Under the pieces are notes generated by a model. The model did no database searches and was not told where the DNA came from. It worked only from the letters and a program-made list of their open reading frames with translations. From a virus, in the IMG/VR virus record IMGVR_UViG_3300018080_000447, positions 1 to 30,315 of that record: 30,315 bases of DNA. One strand, written 5' to 3'. Shown here one piece after another: positions 13,989-23,959 of the stretch. Within the stretch, counting starts at the first letter, position 1. Every line of letters starts with the position of its first letter. The position numbers were made by a program, and so were the translations under genes.

Positions 13989-16314
13989 TTATAAGGATGC
14001 TGATACGTATTTTATTATCAACGATGGAGATGTTGATATTAAACCTTTAAGATTATCGTTACCCTCTCCACCTAAATTAAAATTCATAGATGGCTATGGG
14101 TTGCCACCCGAAGAACAATACTTTCGCCCATTAGAGATTCCAAAGAAACTTATCGAATTACAGCGTAGGGCATTTAACCAATGCAAGAAGAACTACGAGG
14201 TTAACAAACAGCTTGTCGTTACGTGGGATAGGGTGATAGACATGTATTGGACAATGTTTGAGGAGCAGAGGGATGATATGCCTGAAGAAGTTCTGTTTAT
14301 TAAACACGTTCATTGGTACAGAAATAATGGGTATTGGTTTTTCAATGACGGAAAGCCCACATGGCTACCACCCGATTATTTTGATTTCTTAAACTTCTAT
14401 AGAATAGCAGAGAATGGGGGGGAGCTACCTGAGTATAGGGATGAGGATAGAAAGAAGTATTGTTTCAGGCACTACCTTGAACATGCAACAGAAACTTTCG
14501 CAGACTTGGATGATAATGGGATGGCTGTTAAGGGTGTTGATGGCAAGTATAAGATGATAGATATAGGCTCACGTGTTTTCTTTGGGGATTTAGAGCCTAA
14601 GTTCAGAAGAAGGGGTTCAACACATCAGGGCTGTCACAAGGTAAAGAAAGGCTGTGAGACGACTTTTGGTTCATATGGTACAATTATATCAATGGAGGGA
14701 GATAATGCCGAGAAACATTACTATAAGAAGTTATTACCCGCATTTGAGAGGTATCCTTACTTTCTTATTTGTAAGAACGATGCTACGGTAGGTAGATTTC
14801 CACTTAAGATAAGATACAGGGCGAGAACATCTATGTACGATGTTTATTCTATGGATTCTATGATTGACTTTACAGATAGTGCTGATGAGAAGAAGAACGA
14901 TGGTGACAAATTGTTTTATTCACTGATGGACGAGGAAGGAAAGGCAGACCGAGTGGACGTTTTAGAGAGATGGAACGTTAATAAACTTGCTCAGTCCACG
15001 GGTTCTGGTTCTAAGATTATAGGTTACAGTCAACACCCTTCAACGGTAGAGCAAATGGAGGAGGGTGGATTAGCGTATATGAAGATGGCTCAGTTATCAA
15101 ACTTCTATCAAAGGATACCGGGAAAAGGACAAACAAACAGTGGATTAGCAAGGATATTTTTCCCTGCATATAAGGGGCTTGAGAATTTCATAGACCGTTT
15201 CGGCATGTCTGTAATAGATAAACCTACCGAGCGGCAGAAAAGGTTACGTCCTGATGCCTTGTTTGCAAGATTAGATATGGGGGCGTTAGAGTACTTATTA
15301 AACGAAAGAGATAGTTTACTTAAGAGGGGAACACCTGAAGCGATGGAGTCTTATCGTTCACTCAGGCGTAAAATGCCTATACAATATGCAGAGTGTTGGT
15401 TAGGTTCAAGTGGTGATATGGGATGGGATTTAGAGAAGGTAGATAGAAGGTTAGTAGAGCTTAAGCGTAAAGATAATATTAGGGTAGGGAACTTTGAATG
15501 GGCTGATGATATTCCTGATAGCAAGGTTGTGTTTGTAGAAGATAAGAATGGAAGGTTTGAGGTTAGCCGATTATTGCCTGATACCTTATCCAACAAGAAA
15601 ACCAAAGAACCCGTTTACATAGCTAAGAAAAGAAAGACAGAATACCAACATGCTCCTTTGTTCACTAATCGGTTTACATTAGGTGCTGACCCGATACGGT
15701 TTTCTAACAAATCAGATGCTAAGTTAAGAGATAATAAGAGCAGGCAATCTGATGGTGGTATAGCTGTATTTTGGGAGAGAGATACAGAGATAGATAAAGA
15801 TGATAATCCTAAAGAGTGGAAAAGTAGTAAATTTGTTGTATCGTACAGGTACAGACCTGCGAGTACATTTGAGTATAACGAAGACGTATTAAAAGTTGCA
15901 GTGTATTATGGAGCTACAGTTTACATGGAACGAAATGTTGAGAATCTGTGGGAACACTTTTTGGATAGAGGATATGGTGGGTATCTACAATATGACATCA
16001 ATCCCGGAACAGGAAGATATAACGACAAGCCAGGATGTTACATGGACAATGCCATAAAGGATGAGGGCTTTCGTTGGGTAAAGAATTACATTAATAAGCG
16101 TTGCCACATGGAAGACTTTGCTTCATTCCTTAAAGAAATAAAGAGAATGCAGGGGCCTGAACATATGACATATAATGATAGATTTACAGCACACATGATA
16201 GCTGGGTTAGGTTCATGGAGGAAAATGGGTAACGAATATTATAATCCTAAGAAGACTGAGAAACAGAGTGAAGGGTATAGTATTAGGAGTGCGGTAAAAT
16301 GGCTTAGGGGGTGA
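13948..16314 (+). CDS. terL: Terminase large subunit
   Basis: The protein packages DNA into the prohead using an ATPase and a nuclease domain. ATG 13948 is preferred over GTG 13945, giving 788 residues, long for the family. The ATPase part has a degenerate Walker A (RRRGSTHQ, about 220-228 instead of the usual GxxxxGK[ST]). The nuclease part begins with FTLGADPIRF (near 580; GAD holds the first acidic residue), continues with VYMERN (near 660) and ends with DRFTAHMIAG (near 745), fitting the RNase H-like fold with three acidic metal-binding residues. The gene overlaps the candidate small terminase and is followed by the portal gene behind its own promoter. Confidence 0.82.
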   Translation: MRGRKKQNEKVQYDYKDADTYFIINDGDVDIKPLRLSLPSPPKLKFIDGYGLPPEEQYFRPLEIPKKLIELQRRAFNQCKKNYEVNKQLVVTWDRVIDMYWTMFEEQRDDMPEEVLFIKHVHWYRNNGYWFFNDGKPTWLPPDYFDFLNFYRIAENGGELPEYRDEDRKKYCFRHYLEHATETFADLDDNGMAVKGVDGKYKMIDIGSRVFFGDLEPKFRRRGSTHQGCHKVKKGCETTFGSYGTIISMEGDNAEKHYYKKLLPAFERYPYFLICKNDATVGRFPLKIRYRARTSMYDVYSMDSMIDFTDSADEKKNDGDKLFYSLMDEEGKADRVDVLERWNVNKLAQSTGSGSKIIGYSQHPSTVEQMEEGGLAYMKMAQLSNFYQRIPGKGQTNSGLARIFFPAYKGLENFIDRFGMSVIDKPTERQKRLRPDALFARLDMGALEYLLNERDSLLKRGTPEAMESYRSLRRKMPIQYAECWLGSSGDMGWDLEKVDRRLVELKRKDNIRVGNFEWADDIPDSKVVFVEDKNGRFEVSRLLPDTLSNKKTKEPVYIAKKRKTEYQHAPLFTNRFTLGADPIRFSNKSDAKLRDNKSRQSDGGIAVFWERDTEIDKDDNPKEWKSSKFVVSYRYRPASTFEYNEDVLKVAVYYGATVYMERNVENLWEHFLDRGYGGYLQYDINPGTGRYNDKPGCYMDNAIKDEGFRWVKNYINKRCHMEDFASFLKEIKRMQGPEHMTYNDRFTAHMIAGLGSWRKMGNEYYNPKKTEKQSEGYSIRSAVKWLRG

Positions 16315-16388
16315 GTAAAAGAAAACTTAGTACCTAAACAAACAAATTATTTGTATTTTATAAAAACAGTTGTTACAAACGGATTTGT

Positions 16389-16396
16389 TACCTTTG
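16389..16396 (+). promoter_or_regulatory. Late-type promoter before the portal
   Basis: TACCTTTG lies 19 bases before the ATG at 16416. The direct repeat TTGTTAC at 16370-16376 and 16385-16391 overlaps it and might bind an activator. Confidence 0.55.
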
Positions 16397-16415
16397 CATT
16401 AAATCGTTAGTTCTT

Positions 16416-18785
16416 ATGATAAAGAAAAATAAAGTTACGGGTTATCCGAAGGTGGACATACCCGATTCTCAGAAGAATGAGAAATACCACTTACAATGGT
16501 GTAAAGCAATAGGCAGTGCAATAGCAAGAAACAAAAGTGGAATAGACCAATCCATGCGTAATCATTTTAGTTTAATGAGGATGTATGGTGAAGGAAACCA
16601 ACCCGAAGATTTATACAAAGATTATAAGTTTGGTGAGGGGAATATCCCGAACTCAGAATCAGATCAGGACGGGAGTTGGAACAATCCGGGTCAAGGATCA
16701 CGTGAGGGATACCAACATATAGATTATACTCCCGTATCTCCAATGCCACGTATTAAAGATAAGCTAAAGGGCTTGCTCGATGGAGTAGACTACAATGTTT
16801 ATGTAGATACTATAGATGAGCAGAGTGGCGCAGAGAAAGAAGAGAAGAAGTGGAGGCTGTGGGTACAGAAGGAACACGGAGCATTCCTTAATCAATTAAA
16901 ACAAAACGCAGACATACCCGTACAAGAACCTAATTATATTCCAAGCACCCCATATGAACTTGAACTCTTTGAAAAGGTAGGTGGGTTAAAGTCTCGTATT
17001 GCTAAGGCTATGGAGAAGCTTACGAGCCATACCTTTGAGATAAGCGAGTGGGATGCTGATTTAAGGGATGCTATCATAGATGACTTAATGGATAATGGTC
17101 GGGCTGTAGTAAAGATTAACTTAGACCCTGAAGATGGCAAGTGGAAGATTAAGTATATTGATTTGGTAGATGCCATTTTACCATACATGAGGAAATATGA
17201 TTTAAGTGAGCTACCATATGCGGGTCATTATGAGTGGATGACTATAGCCGATTTAAGGCAGCATGTGGATATGAGTGAAGAAAAGCTAGCGGATTTGGCT
17301 AAGAGGTTTGCTGGTAAATATAATAATCCAGGTGCTACACAATGGGAAGAACTCAGTCGTGCGCAGGATGATGGTTCATTTGGCTATGAATCATTTCGTA
17401 TAAAGGTTATGCATCTTGAGTGGATAGACGAGTCTCAGAAGCGTACTATGTATTACAAGAATCGTTATGGTAAGAAGTCTGCTTTCAGGTTAGAAAGGGA
17501 TGAACAGCCTAAACCAATAAGCGATAAACAAAAAGAACGTGGAGTACAGCAGAGGGTGGAAACAACTAATTACCGTGTACTCAGACAGGCATCTTGGGTG
17601 GTGGATAGTGACGTAGTATTTGATTGGGGGAAAACTAATTTCATGGACAGACCCATTAAGAATAAGGTTGTCCCATCATACATTCAAGTTAAACTTAATA
17701 ATAAGCCCATTACAGAGCGTTTAAGACCCGTGATGGATGATATAATGGTTGCGTGGTTAAAGTACCAAGACGGGCGTGCTATGGCTATTAAAAATGGTTA
17801 TGCAATAGACTTTGCCATGATGCAAAACATAACAGATGGGGATGGGAATAAGTTTTCGTTTAGAGATATTATAGAGATGTGGAGGGAGGATGGTATATTA
17901 TTATTCCAACAGTCTATGTCGGGAAGATATGAAGGAGGTTCAGTAACTCCTGTCATACCGATTGAAAGTATGACAGGAAGGGTATTACAAGATGCTGCTG
18001 ATATGTGGACGCTCGCTATGCGCAAGATAGAAGATTTAACAGGATTAAGCCCCGTGGCTTTAGGTGCTTCACCTGCTGGAGAAACAGCTACAGGAACTGA
18101 ATTAAGTATGGCTTCTACGGCAGATATTCTTAAACCATTAATAAATAAGATGCTTACTCTTAAGGAGAGGGTAGCACGTTCTACTATGCGTAGGATACAG
18201 ATGTTCTGTGATGGTGATTACATAGATGTATATGAGGGAGCAATAGGTAAGATGGATATACAGAGATTAAAACAAGCGATGAAAAGGAGTACCCCGGTTC
18301 AATATGGAATGAGCTTTGAAGCGAAGCCAACACAGCAAGAAAAACAGCAACTAATAGATTTTGTAAATATATCTGTGAATAACAGGAGAGAAGGCAAGCC
18401 AGGATTATCGTTAGCAGATGCTAGTTATGTGCTTGAACAAATAAATGGTGGTGGTAATCTGAAAGAAATGAGAATGATTATTGCTTATAAGGAGGAGAAG
18501 GCTAGGGAGGAGCAAAGGATACAGGAGCAAGAAAATATTAAATTACAAGGGGAACAGAATGTTAAACTCAAGGAGGCAGAGGCTCAAGCTCAGAGGGAAA
18601 AAATAGAGGGAGAATTAACGGTAAAGCAGGCTGAGGGTCAAAATGAATTGCAAAAAGTTCAGGCTGAGCTAATGAAAACCGTTCTTGTGGATTACATGAA
18701 GGAACACGCAGATGAGGCTAAAAAGTTTATTGAAGAAAATAAAATGATTGGTAATAGCAATGGCGAAGATATGCGGAATATATAG
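16416..18785 (+). CDS. Portal protein
   Basis: The 789-residue protein has the size, place and composition of a portal: it lies between TerL and the scaffold/capsid genes. The segment LTGLSPVALGASPAGETATG, followed by a helix ending LTLKERVA, fits the portal core around the tunnel-loop region. The last quarter is a long coiled coil rich in Gln and Glu (about 690-770), like the barrel of other portals, and the final residues read into the homing-endonuclease start. It forms the dodecameric ring through which DNA passes. Assignment is by position and general features, without a search. Confidence 0.75.
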   Translation: MIKKNKVTGYPKVDIPDSQKNEKYHLQWCKAIGSAIARNKSGIDQSMRNHFSLMRMYGEGNQPEDLYKDYKFGEGNIPNSESDQDGSWNNPGQGSREGYQHIDYTPVSPMPRIKDKLKGLLDGVDYNVYVDTIDEQSGAEKEEKKWRLWVQKEHGAFLNQLKQNADIPVQEPNYIPSTPYELELFEKVGGLKSRIAKAMEKLTSHTFEISEWDADLRDAIIDDLMDNGRAVVKINLDPEDGKWKIKYIDLVDAILPYMRKYDLSELPYAGHYEWMTIADLRQHVDMSEEKLADLAKRFAGKYNNPGATQWEELSRAQDDGSFGYESFRIKVMHLEWIDESQKRTMYYKNRYGKKSAFRLERDEQPKPISDKQKERGVQQRVETTNYRVLRQASWVVDSDVVFDWGKTNFMDRPIKNKVVPSYIQVKLNNKPITERLRPVMDDIMVAWLKYQDGRAMAIKNGYAIDFAMMQNITDGDGNKFSFRDIIEMWREDGILLFQQSMSGRYEGGSVTPVIPIESMTGRVLQDAADMWTLAMRKIEDLTGLSPVALGASPAGETATGTELSMASTADILKPLINKMLTLKERVARSTMRRIQMFCDGDYIDVYEGAIGKMDIQRLKQAMKRSTPVQYGMSFEAKPTQQEKQQLIDFVNISVNNRREGKPGLSLADASYVLEQINGGGNLKEMRMIIAYKEEKAREEQRIQEQENIKLQGEQNVKLKEAEAQAQREKIEGELTVKQAEGQNELQKVQAELMKTVLVDYMKEHADEAKKFIEENKMIGNSNGEDMRNI

Positions 18786-19704
18786 GATTCAGTCTAAGTC
18801 GTGCCCTGATAAATATTATATAGGTAGTTCTGTGGATGTATTTACTAGATGGGGGACTCATATTAGAAAATTAAAGTCTAATGAGCATTGTAACAGGAAA
18901 TTGCAGAATCATTATAATAAATACGGTGTTAATGATTTAATGTTTTGCTTAGTGGTTGAATGCGGGAAGGATGATGTACGATCTTTAGAGCAGATGTATC
19001 TTGATATTTTATCTCCTCCGTTAAATTTAGCTAAGAAGGTTATATATCCAAGTGCAGGTATTGAGCTTTCTGAGGAGGGTGAAAAGAGAAGAGCAGAGGC
19101 TTGTTATACAAGAGTGGTGCAGTTAGATTTAAATGGGAATTACATTAATGAGTATGAATCTATTAAGGAGGCTGCATTTGTTAATGATTTAAACGCTAAA
19201 AAGATATCGTCATGTGCAAGTTTAAATGATTCTATGAAAGCGCATGGTGGCTTTTTATGGGTTAAAAAGAGTGATTACGAAAATGGTTATATACCTTCAT
19301 ATAAGCCACCTAAAACAAAAATATACCAATATACATTAGATGGAATATTTGTTAATGAATGGGGGAGTGTTAAAGAGGCTGCTAGATATTTTGGTATAGA
19401 TGACAGAAAAATTCATTGCGTTAGCAAAAATGAAAGTTCATATGTTGCTGGATTTCAATGGAGGTATTATAAGAAAAATAAAATTTCTAAATATAAATAT
19501 AGGAGGGTGTGTGTGCCAAAACCAGTTAATCAATATGATTTAAAAGGGAATTTTATAAGAAGGCATGAGTCTATAAAAGAGGCGTTAGACGAGTTAGGGA
19601 AAAAGTCTAATGATAGTGGTATAGTAAGGGCGTGTAAAGGTAAGGCTACTTACGCTCATGGATATAAATGGGCATATGCAGAAGAACCTGTAGAACAAGT
19701 GTGA
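18760..19704 (+). CDS. GIY-YIG homing endonuclease with three NUMOD1-like repeats
   Basis: The nuclease domain at the N terminus shows CGIYRIQS (GIY 6-8), KYYIGSS (YIG 20-22), an Arg at about 30 and Glu77 in LEQMYLDILSPPLNLAK, all typical of GIY-YIG enzymes. Three repeats follow (about 118-168, 187-236, 256-306), each with Y/L-x-L-x-G-x-F, S-[IV]-K-E-A and a closing [FY]-x-W, which is the NUMOD1 DNA-binding module. ATG 18760 (314 residues) is preferred to TTG 18748. It overlaps the portal stop by 26 bp and sits between portal and scaffold, as a free-standing mobile gene inserted into the virion block. The nuclease would cut genomes lacking the insert at this site. Confidence 0.88.
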   Translation: MAKICGIYRIQSKSCPDKYYIGSSVDVFTRWGTHIRKLKSNEHCNRKLQNHYNKYGVNDLMFCLVVECGKDDVRSLEQMYLDILSPPLNLAKKVIYPSAGIELSEEGEKRRAEACYTRVVQLDLNGNYINEYESIKEAAFVNDLNAKKISSCASLNDSMKAHGGFLWVKKSDYENGYIPSYKPPKTKIYQYTLDGIFVNEWGSVKEAARYFGIDDRKIHCVSKNESSYVAGFQWRYYKKNKISKYKYRRVCVPKPVNQYDLKGNFIRRHESIKEALDELGKKSNDSGIVRACKGKATYAHGYKWAYAEEPVEQV

Positions 19705-19728
19705 AAAGTACGTTTAAAAAATAGTTTA

Positions 19729-19736
19729 TATCTTTG
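19729..19736 (+). promoter_or_regulatory. Late-type promoter before the scaffold
   Basis: TATCTTTG lies 29 bases before the ATG at 19766 and directly after the homing endonuclease. No matching TTTG upstream. It would make scaffold and capsid expression independent of the inserted gene. Confidence 0.65.
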
Positions 19737-19765
19737 CAAGGAAAACGAATTTAAAAAGGAAGAAA

Positions 19766-21058
19766 ATGGAAGAGCAGTTTGGAACTAAATTTAATCCTGA
19801 AGAGGATGCGCCTGTAGCTGAAGAGACACAGGTAGAAGAACCTAAACAACAAGTAAATGAAGCACAAGAAGAAGTCGTGCAAGAAGAAGGGCGGCAAGAA
19901 GTAAAGGATGTGGTATTTGGTCAGAAGTATGATCCCACTAATCCACCGCAAGAGGAAGATGTCCAAGAAGAAGAACTATCCACTGGAGATGGACAAGAAG
20001 AAAAAGTGGACATAGATGAAAATACGGAAACTAAAGAAATTGATATATCAGCGTTCTTTAAAGATAAATTTGAGACAGAGATTCAAGGAGAGGATGATGT
20101 AAAAGAAATCCTTAATAAAGCATCGAGGGTTGATGAGGTTATTAAGGAGCTTGAGGAAATCAAGAACAATTATAACACCCTTTCTGAGAAGTACGAGGCG
20201 TATAAAAAGTATGAGGATGGTGTTGACCCTCTGGCAGATTTCCCATCGGTAGAGGATTATAAAGCTCTACAGTATAGGAAGAAGAATCCAGACAAAGACC
20301 CATTTATTATACAGGAAGCGTTTACTTCCGATCTCAGTAAAGTTGGTGACTTAGATTTGTTAGCCAAGTATGAAAGATTAAATAATCCTAACATTGGCGA
20401 TGAAGCCACAATAAAGGAAGAGTTGGCAGACAGATTTGGCATTGACATTGAAAATATCAACGACCCCTCTGAGTGGTCTAATGTTCAAAAGGTAAGGATA
20501 GCAAAAGAAGCGAACCTTGCCCGCAAGGAGTTCAATGACATGAAGACATCCATTGATGTTCCTGAGAAAATAAACATAGATGAACAGATGGCTAAGCAGA
20601 AAGAGGATGCACGGCAGAGGAAAGATGCTTTGAAAAATGAATGGGGTAAGGTTTTAGACTTACAGATGAAAGAGTTAAAAGAGATACCCATTTATGATAA
20701 TCCTGATAAGGATGGTAATCAAGATAAGCTGATTAACTTTACTGTTACGGATGATATGAGGAAGGAATTAAACAGCGACATGATGAGTTATTTGACAGAA
20801 AACAACCTTGAGGTGAATGAGGACAATATTCAACAAGCAGGTGAAGTTGCAACGGCTAAGGTAATACTTGCTAATCTCCCTCAGATTATGAAGAGTTATC
20901 GGAGTGATGCATTAGCAGATCAGGAGGAGGCTCATAACAAAGAGATACATAATCCTGTGAAGCCTAAGATTGAGGAAAAGCCAAGTAAGCAAGAAGAACC
21001 TAAAGGTTTTGATGAAGCCTTAACTCATGGGAGGACTGTCAGGAGAAGACAATTATAA
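19766..21058 (+). CDS. Putative scaffolding protein
   Basis: The 430-residue protein is highly acidic, with long Gln/Glu-rich disordered and coiled-coil stretches at the start (residues 1-90) and helices in the middle (for example DEVIKELEEIKNNYNTLSEKY). The C terminus turns basic (GRTVRRRQL), which in scaffolds often contacts the capsid protein. It lies immediately before the capsid gene, 23 bases apart. It probably guides assembly of the prohead and leaves later. No protease motif is seen, so cleavage would need another enzyme. Confidence 0.7.
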   Translation: MEEQFGTKFNPEEDAPVAEETQVEEPKQQVNEAQEEVVQEEGRQEVKDVVFGQKYDPTNPPQEEDVQEEELSTGDGQEEKVDIDENTETKEIDISAFFKDKFETEIQGEDDVKEILNKASRVDEVIKELEEIKNNYNTLSEKYEAYKKYEDGVDPLADFPSVEDYKALQYRKKNPDKDPFIIQEAFTSDLSKVGDLDLLAKYERLNNPNIGDEATIKEELADRFGIDIENINDPSEWSNVQKVRIAKEANLARKEFNDMKTSIDVPEKINIDEQMAKQKEDARQRKDALKNEWGKVLDLQMKELKEIPIYDNPDKDGNQDKLINFTVTDDMRKELNSDMMSYLTENNLEVNEDNIQQAGEVATAKVILANLPQIMKSYRSDALADQEEAHNKEIHNPVKPKIEEKPSKQEEPKGFDEALTHGRTVRRRQL

Positions 21059-21081
21059 ATCTATTAAAACATTAAAATACA

Positions 21082-22545
21082 ATGGCATATACTAAACCGT
21101 CAGCTAATACTAAAACCAGACATTATGGTCTTGAGTATTATGATTTGGCAAGTTTCGAAAAGTTCCCTGCATATTTAGCTACACGCTATAATAAATATGG
21201 TAAGGGATTTGGTTTTTACGATTTCTTAAGGATGGCTAATAACCAGGTGGATATTCTTATGTCCGATGGTGGTAGTGGTCTAACAAGAGATCAGGTAACA
21301 GCATTTGAAAAAGGTGCTTACTGGCAGCCTATACGTGTTAATGCAAGTGGTATATCTACTTCAACAACTGCGGGGGACAGTATTTCTTTTACCCTTCATT
21401 CAGGTGAGTATGATTCAGACAACAACACTTTCTTAAGGGTTGGTGATACTATCACTATTCCCCCTGCTTATTTATCTGAGGATATACCTGCTGCTTATAG
21501 GGTGTCTGCTGTGGGGGCTACATCATCTGCTGCTTGTACCGCTTATCCACTTAGATCAACAGCACAGATCACAACTGCTGTTCCGGCTAATGCTTATCTA
21601 CAGGTTGGTTTCAACCCCCACGGTAGAGGAACTGGACAGCCTTCAGCAAGAAGCACTTATGGATATTCAAGAACTTTCTATACTACTATTCTTAAAGAGA
21701 CTATGCATATCACGGGTGGTATGGTAGCTCAGGAAACTTACATTGAGAAGCTTAAGAATGGTGGACAGGGGTTGTTCTTCGAGTCACAGTTTGAGGCTGA
21801 AGATTCTCTTGATCGTCAGATTGACAATGCAATTTGGATTTCTGATGTTAATGATAACTCAGTAACTGAGACTGATGAGAACTCTGCTTCTGTATCAGTT
21901 AAGACTACTGATGGTTTTTGGGTACATCTTGATTCACTTGGACAGAGTCTTCCTTATGTTACTCGTTTCAGTATAACTGATTTCGATACAGCAAAAGAAC
22001 TGTTCCGTTCACAGGGGGTAGTTGATACCGAGGTTGCATTCCTTGTTGGGCCTAAGCTTGTAACACAGCTTGATAATATGGGTCTTGACTTTATTAAGGA
22101 ATATTCCGGTGGGACTGATTTGACTAAGACAATGGGAGAACTTGGTGTTAGCTTCAATGCATTTGTTAAGAATGGCATGAAATATGTTGCTAAGGAACTT
22201 GTTTCTTTCAGTGATGCTACCTCATGGGCTGCTGGTACTCTTGAAGATTACTTCAGTAACGCAGGTGTTATGATACCAATGACTCAGGCAACCATTATGG
22301 ATACGCAGAAGTTTTTCTCACCTGAGGGTGGAAAAGTAACGCTTCCTAATGTTAGTATCGGTTATCTGAACAACAACGGTGAAGATAGGAGTAGAGTATT
22401 TAAAATCTCTGCTGGTGTTAATGGACTGAACTATCCTGCAGTTAATCAGTACGACAGTGTTAAGGGTTATCTATTAACTGAATTTGCTCTTATAGCAATG
22501 CAGGTTAATCAGATGATTAAAGTTACCAAGTCAGGAACATATTAA
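21082..22545 (+). CDS. Major capsid protein
   Basis: This 487-residue protein is the best candidate for the HK97-fold capsid subunit: it directly follows the scaffold, precedes a strong terminator and uses more C-ending codons (for instance TTC for Phe) than its neighbours, a sign of high expression. Features include an N-terminal region rich in aromatic residues (HYGLEYYDLASFEKF), a GGMVAQETYIEKLKNG helix and a C-terminal AGVNGLNYPAVNQYDSVKGY segment. The beta-rich insertion at about 100-180 may form a surface domain. Identification is by position and composition, since HK97 capsid proteins share little sequence. Confidence 0.78.
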   Translation: MAYTKPSANTKTRHYGLEYYDLASFEKFPAYLATRYNKYGKGFGFYDFLRMANNQVDILMSDGGSGLTRDQVTAFEKGAYWQPIRVNASGISTSTTAGDSISFTLHSGEYDSDNNTFLRVGDTITIPPAYLSEDIPAAYRVSAVGATSSAACTAYPLRSTAQITTAVPANAYLQVGFNPHGRGTGQPSARSTYGYSRTFYTTILKETMHITGGMVAQETYIEKLKNGGQGLFFESQFEAEDSLDRQIDNAIWISDVNDNSVTETDENSASVSVKTTDGFWVHLDSLGQSLPYVTRFSITDFDTAKELFRSQGVVDTEVAFLVGPKLVTQLDNMGLDFIKEYSGGTDLTKTMGELGVSFNAFVKNGMKYVAKELVSFSDATSWAAGTLEDYFSNAGVMIPMTQATIMDTQKFFSPEGGKVTLPNVSIGYLNNNGEDRSRVFKISAGVNGLNYPAVNQYDSVKGYLLTEFALIAMQVNQMIKVTKSGTY

Positions 22546-22561
22546 TCTCTATATATTAGGT

Positions 22562-22586
22562 CGGTAGCCATTTTGTGTGGCTACCG
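22562..22586 (+). terminator. Terminator after the capsid gene
   Basis: A perfect 9-bp stem (CGGTAGCCA 22562-22570 and TGGCTACCG 22578-22586) with a 7-nt loop, followed by CCTTCTTATT. It may lower expression of downstream genes relative to the capsid. Confidence 0.85.
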
Positions 22587-22629
22587 CCTTCTTATTAATA
22601 AAAAAGAAAACAATTAAAAACAAAAGAAG

Positions 22630-23760
22630 ATGTTATATTTAAACGGAGAGCGTATAGATTTAAATGCGAAGAGCGGTGATTGGAAAGAGATTGCCGATGA
22701 TTACAGAGAAAAGATAAGGGGGTACAAAGAGTTATATGGTACATCCATATGTATTAAATACAAGAAGCATTTAGACGGCCCTAAGATAAACCCATCAGGT
22801 AGACCAGAACCATTTCCTATAGAAGGATTTCCACTTATATCTAATTATTCAGGTAAGTCAGGATTAGAGGAGTGGGTATATACAGAAACCCCATTAAGCA
22901 TAAAAGATGGTGAGTATACAAACCTAAGAAGGCATTTATTAGTATCGGGTGGTGAATTTTATATACCGCTTGAGGGGGATAATGCTACTCCTGATTTAGC
23001 ATATTTTATTATAGAGAAACATAATTTCTTTAATAAACAGGTGGTGATCTATGACACAAGAAGTAGGGCTAAACAAGATGTAGATAATTACAGGATTGAG
23101 GCTAAGCTTAAATCAACTATCTTTGGCGAAAACTCACCGCTTGTGGAACATAATATCATACTAAGGAATGTATCTAAACGTTGGGGTATAGTAGATACTG
23201 ATGTTAAATCGGTAGAGGAATTACAGGTTGAATTATATGATAAGGTGATGACGAATGAAAAGAGGCGTGGGCAAATAAACAACCCATCTGCAAGAGCAGG
23301 TATCAGGGGCGTAGAGGCGTTTCTTGAGGATGTTAAGTATAATGATGACACTAAGTTGGGTGCTAAGGTTATGTCTGCTGTAGAAAGAGGTATAGTACAG
23401 TTTGATTTCGATCATAGTGTATGGCATATACCTAAAATAGACGGGGGTACTGGGAATGTTATTTGTAGTGTCCCTCTTCATGAACAGAATATAAAGAACG
23501 AGGTGCTGATAACAGCTATGTTATCTGATAAGCAGAAGATGATGGATATAGAGAATGCTTTAGGTGAAGACGTTCAGTTAAATAAACCATGTGAGCTTGA
23601 GGATATTGAAAAGTCATCTAGCTATATGTGGATGAAAAAGATAGCTAAGCAGATGGATGTAGGTGTTGATGCTCATGGTTTGAAGATGGATGAGATGAGA
23701 GACTTCCTGATAAAAGCTTGGAAGGATAAATATTTACCAAAAGAGGTAGGGACTTATTAA
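22630..23760 (+). CDS. Unknown virion-block protein
   Basis: The 376-residue protein has no recognisable family. It has a mixed alpha/beta pattern with a likely helical C terminus (SSSYMWMKKIAKQMDVGV). Located between the capsid and ring-type genes and followed by its own terminator, it may be a connector, a virion-associated protein or a regulator of assembly. No promoter of either type is seen in the 44 bases after the capsid terminator, so it probably depends on readthrough. An A-rich leader precedes the ATG. Confidence 0.6.
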   Translation: MLYLNGERIDLNAKSGDWKEIADDYREKIRGYKELYGTSICIKYKKHLDGPKINPSGRPEPFPIEGFPLISNYSGKSGLEEWVYTETPLSIKDGEYTNLRRHLLVSGGEFYIPLEGDNATPDLAYFIIEKHNFFNKQVVIYDTRSRAKQDVDNYRIEAKLKSTIFGENSPLVEHNIILRNVSKRWGIVDTDVKSVEELQVELYDKVMTNEKRRGQINNPSARAGIRGVEAFLEDVKYNDDTKLGAKVMSAVERGIVQFDFDHSVWHIPKIDGGTGNVICSVPLHEQNIKNEVLITAMLSDKQKMMDIENALGEDVQLNKPCELEDIEKSSSYMWMKKIAKQMDVGVDAHGLKMDEMRDFLIKAWKDKYLPKEVGTY

Positions 23761-23804
23761 GAGTTGCGTTTTCCGTTTTCTTTCTTTGTTTTCTTTTTCT
23801 TTTT

Positions 23805-23837
23805 CCCCCTATTGCCTTCGGGTTATAGGGGGTTTTT
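23805..23837 (+). terminator. Rho-independent terminator with UUCG loop
   Basis: CCCCCTATTGCC (23805-23816) pairs with GGTTATAGGGGG (23821-23832) with one mismatch and one G-U pair. The loop is TTCG and TTTTT follows. It separates the unknown gene from the tail unit. Confidence 0.9.
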
Positions 23838-23862
23838 GTTTCTTTAAATATTACTGAATATA

Positions 23863-23915
23863 GGTAGTCCTACTACCAATATCTGTTCATTTTTAAAGAA
23901 TGTCCACGTTACGTG
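23863..23915. repeat. Two short palindromes before the tail-unit promoter
   Basis: GGTAGT-CCT-ACTACC spans 23863-23877, and CACGT-T-ACGTG spans 23905-23915. Both lie in the 224-base gap between genes, upstream of the promoter at 23960. Either could be an operator. Confidence 0.4.
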
Positions 23916-23959
23916 AACGGGCGTAAAAAGTGATTTTCCGTCCTTTACTTAACTTTCAT

